Source: JACKCP01 sp051744925
Lineage (GTDB): Bacteria; Desulfobacterota; Desulfobacteria; Desulfobacterales; JACKCP01
DNA: 24,149 nucleotides
Direction: 5' to 3'
Assembly: GCA_051744925.1 (NCBI GenBank)
Contig: JBNJDM010000037.1
Location: 1 to 24,149, forward strand
In this document: positions 16,419 to 24,149 of the stretch, piece after piece
How positions within the stretch are numbered: the stretch's first letter is position 1
How the letters are laid out: each line of letters begins with the position of its first letter
Made by a program: the position numbers and the translations under genes
The notes under the pieces: model-generated
The model's database searches: none
What the model saw: only the letters and a program-made list of their open reading frames with translations
What the model was told of the DNA's origin: nothing

Positions 16419-18016
16419 TATGCCCCTTCCCGAATCCAGGATTTTAATATATTTGCAGTTTTTTCCATATCATTTCTTGCAAGCTCTTCAGCCTTTTTTA
16501 CTGACGGCAGATTATCCCATTCCTTTGATCCTTCATCTTCATCAGTAATGTCAAGTCTGCCGCCTTTCTGGGCATCTTCTTCCTCGCCTGCTTCTTTTAT
16601 CTCTTTAACGGTTTTTATTACAGGACGCAAAACAAAAAGGAAAAACAATAAAACAAGCACAATATTTGCAGCAACTTTACCGTAATCCTGTTTCAGTTTA
16701 TCAAAAGAAGAAAGCTTTTGCGAGTCCGGACTTTTTTCAGGTATGGATGAAAACTGAAAAGACTGAACAGTAACCTGATCTCCCCTTGCTTCATTATAAC
16801 CCATAGCATTTCTTACAACCTCTTCAAAACGCTGAATATCCTCCTGATCTCTTGGAACATATTCCCTTGTCCTGTTACCGTTTTCATCGGTTTCATATTC
16901 ATAAATACCGTCTATAACAGCTGCAACCGAAAGCCTGTTAAGCTCCGCAAAAGGCTTTTCAGTATTTCTTACCCTTTTGCTTATTTCATAATTTACAACA
17001 TCTTCTTTTTTATCCCCTCTTGAGAGACGATTTTCAGGATCACCTTCTTCTCCGGGGGGAACTATTGGATTGACACTTGAAACATTTTCATCAGGAGAAA
17101 GGAGTTCTTCCTGGCTTTCTGAAATATTTTTCCGGCTTCTTACATGAGGTGTATTAAGTTCTTTGGGATCATAAATCTCTTCATTCATATTTTCTTTGGT
17201 AAAGTCCATTTCTGTTGAAATACGGACAATAGCCTTATCTTTACCTACTATACGCTCAAGCATTGATTCAATTCTTGTAGCAAGATTTTCTTCATAAAAT
17301 TCTTTATACTGCATCTGGGTCTGAACCCTTTTATCAGCAAGCTCAGCAGCTTTTTCAGCCTCTGTTTTTCCTTTAAACAGAATTCGTCCGCTTGTATCAG
17401 TTACAGTAACTCTTTTCTGGGGAAGATCTTTAACAGCTCCTGCAACAAGATTTACAACAGCATCAACCTTGGAGCTTTTTATATCATTTGTTAGTCTTAA
17501 AAGAACAGATGCTGAAGCAGGCTGGGTATCTTCAACAAAAACAGAATCTTTTGGCATAACTATCATTACCCTTGCTTCTTCAACCTCTTCAAACTTTTCT
17601 ATGGTTCTTGAAAGTTCTCCCTGAAGCGCTCTTTTATAGTTTACCTGCTGTACAAACTCAGTTGTCCCGAATTCAGTCTTGTCAAAAATTTCAAAACCTA
17701 CTCCGCCTCCTTTGGGAAGCCCTTCTCCTGCAAGATTCAATCTTGTATCATATACATCATCAGAAGATACAACAATTGTGCTTCCGTCATCACGAAGCTT
17801 ATAAGTAACATTGCTTTCTTTAAGCTTTTCAACTATTGCAGAAGCATCTTCGCCTGAAAGCCCTGTATACAAAGGAGTAAATTCAGTTTTGTTTGCCCAG
17901 TAAAGCATAACTGCAAATCCTGTAATAATAAGAACAATTACAGAACCTGCAATTAATTTTCTGGTAAGAGGCATATTTTTGTATATATTTATTATCTGCT
18001 CTATTACAGGATTCAT
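16418..18016 (-). CDS. fliF: Flagellar MS-ring protein FliF
   Basis: FliF builds the MS ring in the inner membrane, the platform for the C-ring and export gate. It has a first transmembrane helix (about 21-40), ring-building motifs (FTPLYTGLSGEDASAIVEKL, QVNYKRALQGELSRTI, EEARVMIVMPKDSVF), a long periplasmic region, a second helix (about 449-467, IVLVLLFFLFVLRPVI) and a cytoplasmic tail ending NILKSWIREGA, which docks FliG. The 532 residues are within the normal range. AAGGAA precedes ATG 18016. The 69-bp spacer from fliE is one of the largest in the operon and shows no clear second promoter. Confidence 0.98.
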   Translation of the reverse strand: MNPVIEQIINIYKNMPLTRKLIAGSVIVLIITGFAVMLYWANKTEFTPLYTGLSGEDASAIVEKLKESNVTYKLRDDGSTIVVSSDDVYDTRLNLAGEGLPKGGGVGFEIFDKTEFGTTEFVQQVNYKRALQGELSRTIEKFEEVEEARVMIVMPKDSVFVEDTQPASASVLLRLTNDIKSSKVDAVVNLVAGAVKDLPQKRVTVTDTSGRILFKGKTEAEKAAELADKRVQTQMQYKEFYEENLATRIESMLERIVGKDKAIVRISTEMDFTKENMNEEIYDPKELNTPHVRSRKNISESQEELLSPDENVSSVNPIVPPGEEGDPENRLSRGDKKEDVVNYEISKRVRNTEKPFAELNRLSVAAVIDGIYEYETDENGNRTREYVPRDQEDIQRFEEVVRNAMGYNEARGDQVTVQSFQFSSIPEKSPDSQKLSSFDKLKQDYGKVAANIVLVLLFFLFVLRPVIKTVKEIKEAGEEEDAQKGGRLDITDEDEGSKEWDNLPSVKKAEELARNDMEKTANILKSWIREGA

Positions 18017-18085
18017 TTAAAGAATTCCTTTATATCTTCTTGAGTAAAATTTATATCAGTATTCAATTTTAAAAATTAAAAAACA

Positions 18086-18385
18086 TCACAACTGCATTCT
18101 CATTATTTCCTGATAAGCTGTCATAGCTTTACTTCTAACCTGATTTAAAAACCTAAGAGACAAATCAGCTTCCTGGAGTGCCATCATACCTTCATGTACT
18201 CCCAGCTCTCCCTTGACTACTGCTTCAGATGCATCATCTGCTGTGTGCTGAAGATTATTAACCTGTCCCACAGCATTTTTTAATCTCTCTTCAAAAGATA
18301 CTCCTGAGAAAAGATCATTGTTTCCATTTTTTTTTATTTCCGTGGGATTAACACCAACATTATTAAGCGGATTTATTGTACTCAT
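18086..18385 (-). CDS. fliE: Flagellar hook-basal body protein FliE
   Basis: FliE is the first rod component, joining the MS ring and export gate to FlgB. The 99-residue length is standard, and the C-terminal block (VHEGMMALQEADLSLRFLNQ, then VRSKAMTAYQEIMRMQL) is the family signature. A strong AGGAGG precedes the ATG, nine bases after the flgC stop. Confidence 0.97.
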   Translation of the reverse strand: MSTINPLNNVGVNPTEIKKNGNNDLFSGVSFEERLKNAVGQVNNLQHTADDASEAVVKGELGVHEGMMALQEADLSLRFLNQVRSKAMTAYQEIMRMQL

Positions 18386-18394
18386 CTAAACCTC

Positions 18395-18901
18395 CTATGC
18401 CCGTCCTATTTCAAGGGCCTTCATTATCATTTCCTTGGTATTTTTCATTGCGGTAACACTTGCTTCATAAGATCTTTTTGCAACAACCATATCAGCTACT
18501 TCAGTAAGTGTATCTACATTGGGCATTGCTACATAACCTGTTACAGGATCTGCATCAGGATGGCTCGGATTATGAACAAGCCTGAAATCCTCCTGGGATT
18601 TTGTTACTTCAGAAACCTCTACACCTTTATACTTTGATTTTTCTTTATTAAACATTGATTCAAATGAGGAAAAATTTTCCTGATTATCTTCTCCCCCTTC
18701 CTCTCTGTACTTTTGCAGACCGTCTTTTATATTATCAACATCATTGCTTCTGAATACAGCCATCTGCCTTCTGTATGGGCCTCCTTCAGGAGTTCTTGTT
18801 GTTTCTGCATTGGCAATATTCTGAGAAACAATATTCATCTTCATCCTGTGTGCAGACAAAGCGGTTGAACTGATTTTAAAGGAGCTTAAAAGATCACTCA
18901 T
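18395..18901 (-). CDS. flgC: Flagellar proximal rod protein FlgC
   Basis: FlgC is a proximal rod subunit exported through the flagellar secretion system. The N-terminal helix (SSTALSAHRMKMNIVSQNIA NAETTRTP) and C-terminal block (YVAMPNVDTLTEVADMVVAK) are diagnostic. At 168 residues it is longer than the 134-150 usual for FlgC. The extra length lies in an acidic, polar loop (about 55-95, with EEGGEDNQENFSSFE) between the conserved ends. The ATG overlaps the flgB stop by one base. Confidence 0.97.
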   Translation of the reverse strand: MSDLLSSFKISSTALSAHRMKMNIVSQNIANAETTRTPEGGPYRRQMAVFRSNDVDNIKDGLQKYREEGGEDNQENFSSFESMFNKEKSKYKGVEVSEVTKSQEDFRLVHNPSHPDADPVTGYVAMPNVDTLTEVADMVVAKRSYEASVTAMKNTKEMIMKALEIGRA

Positions 18902-19308
18902 TATCTTCCTCCCTCATCTATGGAATATTTAAGTATTTTCATTTTCCTTGTCATAAGTTCTACTGCACCTCTGTATTTAATATTGTTTTCAGAAAGATTT
19001 GACATCTGTTCATCTATATCAACTGTATCAAGGTGAAATGTATCAGAATTATCATATACAGAAGGATTCATATCTTTGTTTACATCAAAGTTTGAAAAAT
19101 GATCTTTGTGTGTAACATCAACTTCTCTGGGCGGAAGTCCGCTGACCTGCTTTTCAAGTGTTTCCTGAAAATCTATATCTCTTGGCTTATATCCGATGGT
19201 ATCCATATTAGCTACATTTCCGCTTATCAGACTGTGCCGAAATGAAGCTACATCCAAAGCTTTACCCATAAATTTGTATGTATTATCGAATAGACGAGAA
19301 TTCTGCAT
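18901..19308 (-). CDS. flgB: Flagellar proximal rod protein FlgB
   Basis: FlgB forms the lower rod with FlgC and FliE. The 135 residues show the standard N-terminal pattern (SLISGNVANMDTIGYKPRDI) and C-terminal EQMSNLSENNIKYRGAVELM. GGAGGT lies just before ATG 19308. It is the first gene of the flagellar operon and is preceded by a -24/-12 promoter that begins at the stop codon of the sigma-54 activator gene. Confidence 0.97.
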   Translation of the reverse strand: MQNSRLFDNTYKFMGKALDVASFRHSLISGNVANMDTIGYKPRDIDFQETLEKQVSGLPPREVDVTHKDHFSNFDVNKDMNPSVYDNSDTFHLDTVDIDEQMSNLSENNIKYRGAVELMTRKMKILKYSIDEGGR

Positions 19309-19340
19309 TTTTACCTCCGCATATCTGTTTAGAATACAAT

Positions 19341-19358
19341 ATGCAAAAGGTATGCCTT
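19341..19358 (-). promoter_or_regulatory. Sigma-54 (-24/-12) promoter of the flgB operon
   Basis: On the minus strand AAGGCATACCTTTTGCAT has GG and GC separated by exactly ten bases and matches the TGGCAC-N5-TTGCA consensus well. It begins at the stop codon of the upstream activator and places transcription start roughly 20 bases before flgB. The upstream gene encodes a sigma-54 activator, which supports the call. Confidence 0.85.
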
Positions 19359-20719
19359 TAAGGAAGATCCATATTGGATTTATAAAGATTAAGTTTATTC
19401 CTAAGGGTTCTTACACTTATTCCAAGAAGATCTGCAGCCTGGGTTCTGTTACCTTCTGTCTCGTTAAGTGTTTGAAAAATCACTTCTTTTTCCATCTCTT
19501 TCAGAGGTCTGGGAGAAAAGTCAATGGCTTCAGTTGCAGTGGTTTCTGAGGTTATGCCGTCTCCGGCAAATTCTTCTGCGGTTACTATGTCGTGATCTTC
19601 TATCAAATCGGAAGAACATATTAAAACTGCTCTTCTGATTATATTTTCCAGCTCCCTTACATTTCCGGGGAATTTTAATGTTTTAAGCTTTTGCAAAGCT
19701 TTATCTGTCAAACCTTTGACATTTCTTGCGTCAATCTGATTGTACTTTTTGATAAAAAAGTCAGAAAATTTTTCTATATCATCCGGTCTTTGCCTTAAAG
19801 GCGGAATTTTAACAGGTATGGTATTTATTCTGTGGTAAAGGTCTGTTCTGAAATCACCTTTTGCAACAGCTTCTCCCGGATCTTTGTTTGTAGCAGCAAG
19901 AACTCTTACATCTATTTTAACAGTTTCTGTTCCCCCAAGACGATCTACCTCACCCTCCTGAAGAACACGAAGAAGTTTTGCCTGAAGGTAAACAGGCATT
20001 TCTGTTATTTCATCAAGAAGAAGAGTTCCTTTATCTGCAAGTTCGAATTTACCAGGTTTTCTTGAAACAGCTCCGGTAAAAGCTCCTTTTTCATGGCCGA
20101 AAAGCGAACTTTCAAGAAGGGTCTCAGGAAGAGCCGCGCAGTTAACCCCTATAAAAGGGCCTGTTCTCTGACTTTTTTGATGTATATATTTTGCAATAAC
20201 CTCTTTACCTGTTCCGCTCTCTCCGGAAAGAAAAACAGGTGCCCTGCTTAAAGCCACCTGATCAGCAAGAGCAAAAACCTTTTTCATTCTTTGATCACCG
20301 ATTACAAGGTCGCTGTTTTCTTCTTTTTCACCTGAATCAAAACTGCTTTCCATTGTTAATATTTTTTCACAGGCCAGCCTTATATCCTCTTTGGTATCAG
20401 GCATTATAAGAAAATCATGAGCCCCGTTTTTGATACATTTAACAGCAGTTTCCACACTTGAATCACCTGCAAAAACAATGACTTTATTTTTTTGATCAAG
20501 GCTTTTTATTTTTTTGATAACAAGATCTATATCTGAAACAGTTTTATCGATTCCTGCAAGTACAAGATTCATATTTTTTTTTGAACATAAAGTCAGAGCT
20601 TCACTTCCATTAAGTACAGGTTTGGACTCAAAACCTTTCTCCTGAAAATATGATGCTGCCAAATCTCTGAAAATATTGTTTTTACTCCATATAATAACCT
20701 GATCAAACTCAAAACCCAT
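19358..20719 (-). CDS. Sigma-54-dependent activator with degenerate receiver domain, FlrC/FlbD-like position
   Basis: The 453 residues comprise a receiver-like domain (about 5-123), an AAA+ sigma-54 interaction domain (Walker A GESGTGKE 166-173, GAFTGA 212-217, Walker B LLLDEI 233-238, and a later RELENIIRRAV), and a Fis-type helix-turn-helix at the C-terminus (NRTQAADLLGISVRTLRNKL). It should open sigma-54 promoters such as the one just before flgB. The receiver lacks its key residues: Ser/Lys at the acidic pocket, Gly56 at the phospho-Asp position, Ala84 for Thr and Met106 for Lys. Phosphorelay control is therefore unlikely. The LFRS motif of c-di-GMP-binding FleQ was not seen. GGAGAAG precedes the ATG. 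Confidence 0.93.
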   Translation of the reverse strand: MGFEFDQVIIWSKNNIFRDLAASYFQEKGFESKPVLNGSEALTLCSKKNMNLVLAGIDKTVSDIDLVIKKIKSLDQKNKVIVFAGDSSVETAVKCIKNGAHDFLIMPDTKEDIRLACEKILTMESSFDSGEKEENSDLVIGDQRMKKVFALADQVALSRAPVFLSGESGTGKEVIAKYIHQKSQRTGPFIGVNCAALPETLLESSLFGHEKGAFTGAVSRKPGKFELADKGTLLLDEITEMPVYLQAKLLRVLQEGEVDRLGGTETVKIDVRVLAATNKDPGEAVAKGDFRTDLYHRINTIPVKIPPLRQRPDDIEKFSDFFIKKYNQIDARNVKGLTDKALQKLKTLKFPGNVRELENIIRRAVLICSSDLIEDHDIVTAEEFAGDGITSETTATEAIDFSPRPLKEMEKEVIFQTLNETEGNRTQAADLLGISVRTLRNKLNLYKSNMDLP

Positions 20720-20971
20720 TAAATCTTCTCCGGAATTTTTATTAATTTATGCCAATCATAAATTAAAAACAAAAAAAATGAAACTCAAAGCTTCTTCAAA
20801 TCAAAAAAGATGCTGTTTTTATGGATAAATAATCATTTTTTGTTGTAGCAAGATGAGGTTATACTCTGCAAAACTTTTGAATGAAATTTCAGACCTTTTT
20901 AACTCAAGAGTAAACGTTCCCGGTTTTATCCGGCAATTGAACCTGAAAATTAAAACACGCAATAATAAATA

Positions 20972-23509
20972 CTATGTTCCGTTAATTTCCTGTTCAAGCT
21001 CAATTTCCCTTATTCTTTGTTCAGCCATATTTCTCCAGAGTTCATCATCTGTATCAATATTTAAAACATTATTATACTGAACAAGTGCATCATTTTTATT
21101 TCCAAGACCACTTAAAGCTTCTGCGTAGTTAAACCTGAGTTCAGCCATGTTTTCCACACCTTCTTCAGCATCAAGAGCTGTTTCACAAGCTTTTACCGCA
21201 CCTTCAAAATCTTTCAGATGAAGCCTTGATTCAGCAAGCTTGCCTGCGGCATATGCAATTTCTGAAACAAAGTTCTCCTGATTGAGTGACTTATAAATAT
21301 CAAGACTGCTTTCATAAGCTTTTTCAGCATTTTCGTACCTGTCATGCTCCAGGGATAAATCTCCTTTTTTTGACGAAACACCGGCTTTTGACTCCTTCTT
21401 CTCATACTCAGATACAGCCTTGTCGTAAAGCTCCATGGACTTTTCATAATTTTCTTTTTTCTTCTCAATATCCCCTTTTAACTCAAATGCCCAGCCCTGA
21501 TCATCAGACGATTTGTATTTTTCAAGGATTTCATCTGCAAACTCTGATGCTTTTTTAATTTCATTAAGCTCCTTGTTGGCAAAAGCTCTGTATCTAAGTA
21601 CCTCCACAGGAAGCTTTCCTTCATGCCAGAGATCATAAGCCTTTTCCAGCCGCTCTTCAGCCTCTATATACATGTGAGTTTTAAAATAGATTTTACCGCT
21701 TATATAATTAATATTGTAATTTTTCATATCGGCTATATAAAAGCGTTCTTTTTCTACTATCCTTAATGCAGTCGGATAATTATCCTCTTTTAAAACATTT
21801 TCCAGTTTCTCGTAAAGAGATTTTGACATTATATTAAGGGCTTCTGTTCTCAAAGCTCTCGGATTTTCCGCAAGAAGGGCTTTAATTGAGTCTATGCTTT
21901 TATCATACTCACTTTCTTCATACTGTATTTCAGCAAGTCTTATAAGGGCAATCCTTGCTTCAGCAGTATCAGGAAAATCATTAATTATCATCTGATAAAC
22001 AATCTTTCTTTGTTCATCATTATCCATATTCTCCGCTATTTTAAGAGAACTCCGCACAAACCCCCTGGTTCCGGGATAACGATCAGTAACAAGCCTGTAC
22101 ATTTTAAGAGCCTTATCCTTTTCTCCCTGATTTTCAAATGTATTACCTATATTTGTCAAAATAATATCTTTGTCTTCAACTTCAGGAAAAATATTTATAA
22201 TTCTGGAAAAAAGGGTTCTTGCCTTTTCATTGCTGCCTGTTTTAAAATAGGAGTTTGCTACATAATCTAGTATATCAGGGTTTTCATATAAGAGTCTGGG
22301 ACTTTCCTTTGTAATCGGTTCAAGAGTTCTTATTGTATCAAAATACCTTTTTTTGGAATACATTATCTCCCCCTGAATCAATTTTGCATCCTGGGCATAT
22401 TTTGTATCCGGATAATTATTGACAAGTCTTGCAAGATAATTTTCAGCAGGCCTGAGTTCTTCTTTTTCATTATATATATCACCAAGATGGTAATAAACCT
22501 CGGCAAGACCGTCATAATCAGGATAATTTCTTTCAATAATTTCAAAATATCCTACTGCATAAGGATAATTCCCCATATTTTTGTTAATCAGGGCAGACAT
22601 TGCATAACCGTAAGGCAGCAAAGGGGTATATTCTTTATTAACTAATGATTCCAGATGTTTTTTCAATTCAATTGGGAAAACACCTTCTTCTTCAGCAATC
22701 CTGTAGCGAATATAAGCATTTAAAAAAGCAAGATCATGTACACATTCATCCGGGGGATCATCTTCAGCTACAGCTTCTGCTGTATCAAGAGCTTTTGCCC
22801 AGTTTTTTTCATCGCAAAGTCTCAAAGCGACTTTAAATTTTGTCATATCTGCACAATTACTATTTTTTAGTGCGTCTGTTATAGTATTTATGCCGCCTTT
22901 TTTGTAAACTCTTTCTTCTCTTCCGGCACCCGGCAACTGAAAAATATCATCTTCTTCTGAAATATCTTCCTGCTGTAAATCATCATCGATTTCTACTGTT
23001 TTTATTTCAGTTTCTTTTTCATCGGTCCCTGATTTTTGTTCAGACTGCTGTTTTGTTTCTTTTTCAGCTGAAGTTTTTTCAGGAAGTCTTTTTTTGTTTT
23101 TGTAAGCCGGAGATTTATCAGAATAATAAATTTTATCTGTACTTATATTTACGCGAAGAGTATTCCTGCCGCTGTCCCAATAATAATCAATTGATTCTAC
23201 TTGATTTTTGGTTTCTATTGTAAGCATTGAATTATTATCAGAAAAATTTTCATATACAATTTTTGAAATAAGATTTCCGCCAGAACCGCCTGTGACTGCA
23301 TCTTCTAACAGATCAGTATCTTTAAAAATCACAACAAATTCATATTCACCGGATTGATAAACCCTGAAATCTGCATATGAATCAAGACTTACAGCTACCT
23401 GTCCGCCGTTATCAAGAAGTGATATTCTTTCAATTACAGAAGCATCTGCTTGTGCATTAAAGAATAAAACTGCAAATAAAAAAAATTTAAATATAAAAGT
23501 CTTTTTCAT
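20972..23509 (-). CDS. Secreted beta-domain plus TPR-repeat protein, candidate motility protein
   Basis: With ATG 23509 the protein has 845 residues. It has a signal peptide (about 1-23), a beta-rich domain resembling AMIN (about 24-125, IERISLLDNGGQVAVSLDSY), an acidic low-complexity linker (about 126-200), then tetratricopeptide-like repeats to the end (for example YYHLGDIYNEKEELRPAENYL and FELKGDIEKKKENYEKSMEL). It should be a periplasmic scaffold. The frame stays open 53 codons upstream to 23668, but that part is not signal-like; 23509 has AGGA before it and starts a clear signal peptide. A good -24/-12 promoter lies upstream, and the sigma-54 activator and flagellar operon follow. The architecture recalls PflA, a flagellar motor scaffold of Campylobacter, but I cannot show homology. 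A general TPR envelope protein is the alternative. Confidence 0.85.
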   Translation of the reverse strand: MKKTFIFKFFLFAVLFFNAQADASVIERISLLDNGGQVAVSLDSYADFRVYQSGEYEFVVIFKDTDLLEDAVTGGSGGNLISKIVYENFSDNNSMLTIETKNQVESIDYYWDSGRNTLRVNISTDKIYYSDKSPAYKNKKRLPEKTSAEKETKQQSEQKSGTDEKETEIKTVEIDDDLQQEDISEEDDIFQLPGAGREERVYKKGGINTITDALKNSNCADMTKFKVALRLCDEKNWAKALDTAEAVAEDDPPDECVHDLAFLNAYIRYRIAEEEGVFPIELKKHLESLVNKEYTPLLPYGYAMSALINKNMGNYPYAVGYFEIIERNYPDYDGLAEVYYHLGDIYNEKEELRPAENYLARLVNNYPDTKYAQDAKLIQGEIMYSKKRYFDTIRTLEPITKESPRLLYENPDILDYVANSYFKTGSNEKARTLFSRIINIFPEVEDKDIILTNIGNTFENQGEKDKALKMYRLVTDRYPGTRGFVRSSLKIAENMDNDEQRKIVYQMIINDFPDTAEARIALIRLAEIQYEESEYDKSIDSIKALLAENPRALRTEALNIMSKSLYEKLENVLKEDNYPTALRIVEKERFYIADMKNYNINYISGKIYFKTHMYIEAEERLEKAYDLWHEGKLPVEVLRYRAFANKELNEIKKASEFADEILEKYKSSDDQGWAFELKGDIEKKKENYEKSMELYDKAVSEYEKKESKAGVSSKKGDLSLEHDRYENAEKAYESSLDIYKSLNQENFVSEIAYAAGKLAESRLHLKDFEGAVKACETALDAEEGVENMAELRFNYAEALSGLGNKNDALVQYNNVLNIDTDDELWRNMAEQRIREIELEQEINGT

Positions 23510-23565
23510 GGCATCCTTTTTCAGGTTCACCGGTTTTGTAACATAAATCAATCTGAAATAAGTAA

Positions 23566-23583
23566 ATGCACAAAAAATGCCAT
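23566..23583 (-). promoter_or_regulatory. Sigma-54 (-24/-12) promoter of the TPR gene
   Basis: On the minus strand ATGGCATTTTTTGTGCAT shows GG-N10-GC spacing and TGGCAT / TGCAT half-sites. It lies about 57 bp before ATG 23509, a normal leader length, and supports that start over the upstream in-frame ATG at 23668, which would put the promoter inside the gene. Confidence 0.75.
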
Positions 23584-23754
23584 CCGGACAAGAATAGATT
23601 TTTTTTACATATTTTATAAGTACAAAATTGCCTGCATCCCAAGAAGAAGCTCTCCGCTTGATGGGCATTAAGTCTTAAATAAACAATTTTTAAAAACTAC
23701 ATTTTATTTTCTTATGGATTGAACTTATCAACCAATTACCTACTTAGTTGCTGA

Positions 23755-23890
23755 ACAAAAACTCCCTTTTTTGCCCGGTTCTTAAGTTAAAATCAAAATT
23801 TTAATCCTCAAAATACCCTGGTATTCCTGCGGTTAAATTTTTCATCTGCCGTAACTGAACAAAAGACTCTGGTTTTCAGTCAAATAATAC
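23755..23890 (-). repeat. Dispersed intergenic repeat, copy B
   Basis: The minus strand matches copy A (2877-3005): TTTTGTTCAGTT, GGCAGATGAAAAATTTAACC, the palindrome AATACCAGGGTATT, TTTTGAGGATTAAA and a pyrimidine/purine tail with CAAAAAAGGGAGTTTTTG. It is in inverted orientation relative to copy A. Within copy B the segment TTTTGTTCAG occurs at both ends as a direct repeat. The outer GAGGCACAG arms that flank copy A are absent here. Confidence 0.85.
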
Positions 23891-24067
23891 TTACATAAAA
23901 TTTATCGACGGGTTTTTTCATAACTAAAGAGAAATTGGGGATTTTTGAATATTATACATTCTGTTTGATCTGAGTTCAGGCAAAAAAACTGAAGAAGTTT
24001 GTATGTTTCAGACTACTTTATAAGTTTCCTAAAGCTGGATTTTTTTTATCAAGGAGGTTTATTAAAG

Positions 24068-24149
24068 ATGTGTCAAAAAAAGAGTCAAAAATATGACGCT
24101 AAAAAAGGAAGTCTTCAGGCCTTTCCTGTTCTGAAATTCCAAGTTTTTT
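24068..24149 (+). CDS. Unidentified protein, N-terminal fragment
   Basis: An open frame starts at ATG 24068 with an excellent AAGGAGGT ribosome site at 24051-24058 and runs off the window after 27 codons. The visible residues begin MCQKKSQKYDAKKGSL and are Lys-rich with no signal peptide, so the product is probably cytoplasmic. There is too little sequence to assign a family. Confidence 0.6.
   Translation, partial: MCQKKSQKYDAKKGSLQAFPVLKFQVF

Larger units (their letters stand above)
23510..24067. other. Gene-free stretch with promoter and dispersed repeat
   Basis: These 558 bp lie between the divergent TPR gene and the partial gene at the right edge. They hold the sigma-54 promoter at 23566-23583 and repeat copy B at 23755-23890. 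The remainder, 23891-24050, is AT-rich and shows nothing I can name; it must contain the promoter for the right-edge gene. Confidence 0.7.

Noticed and set aside
20733..20757. Possible sigma-54 promoter before the activator gene (minus strand TTGGCATAAATTAATAAA).
   Set aside because: The -24 half is good but the expected GC at -12 is TA, so it fails the essential second element. It may be a decayed promoter or chance.
20765..20800. Possible terminator after the TPR gene (GAAGC/GTTTC stem then T-run on the minus strand).
   Set aside because: The stem is only five pairs including a wobble, and it lies about 180 bp beyond the stop codon; not convincing.
23510..23668. 53-codon N-terminal extension of the TPR protein frame.
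   Set aside because: The extension contains the sigma-54 promoter, lacks signal-like character, and the downstream ATG 23509 has both a ribosome site and a signal peptide.

Overview
The window is AT-rich DNA from a Gram-negative, flagellated, probably anaerobic bacterium. I infer a member of the Desulfobacterota, possibly a low-GC relative of Desulfobacterales. The support is lipoprotein and secreted-protein signals, a sigma-54-controlled flagellar operon ending in fliJ-motE, oxygen-sensitive radical-SAM ThiH for the thiazole branch of thiamine synthesis, and dispersed intergenic repeats. No tRNA, rRNA, CRISPR array, transposase or phage gene was seen.

Left part, 1-8283. The window opens with the 3' end of a calcium/sodium antiporter-like membrane protein, then a plus-strand pair: a DUF1499 lipoprotein overlapping tex (transcription accessory protein). 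A 445-bp gene-free stretch (2713-3157) holds a nested repeat structure. A minus-strand set of exported proteins follows, in transcription order: a penicillin-acylase-family lipoprotein, an unrecognised secreted protein, and a DsbC-like CGYC thiol isomerase lipoprotein. A plus-strand YtfJ-family periplasmic protein is divergent from them.

Middle, 8312-11930. A complete minus-strand thiSGHFE operon makes the thiazole half of thiamine and joins it to the pyrimidine half. It is led by a TPP riboswitch directly followed by an intrinsic terminator, so feedback acts by transcription attenuation. thiC and thiD are not in this window.

Right part, 12037-23509. A minus-strand flagellar operon runs flgB-flgC-fliE-fliF-fliG-fliH-fliI-fliJ-motE (proximal rod, MS ring, switch, export ATPase complex, motility chaperone). 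Many junctions overlap or are under 15 bp. A good -24/-12 (sigma-54) promoter precedes flgB. Upstream lies a sigma-54 activator whose receiver domain lacks the phosphorylation residues. Beyond it is an 845-residue secreted protein with a beta-rich N-terminal domain and many TPR-like repeats, which has its own good -24/-12 promoter. This makes it a candidate member of the same motility regulon and the most interesting unexplained gene here.

Right edge, 23510-24149. A gene-poor stretch carries an inverted second copy of the dispersed repeat found at 2877-3005, then the start of an unidentified plus-strand gene. A shorter related sequence forms a hairpin between fliI and fliJ.
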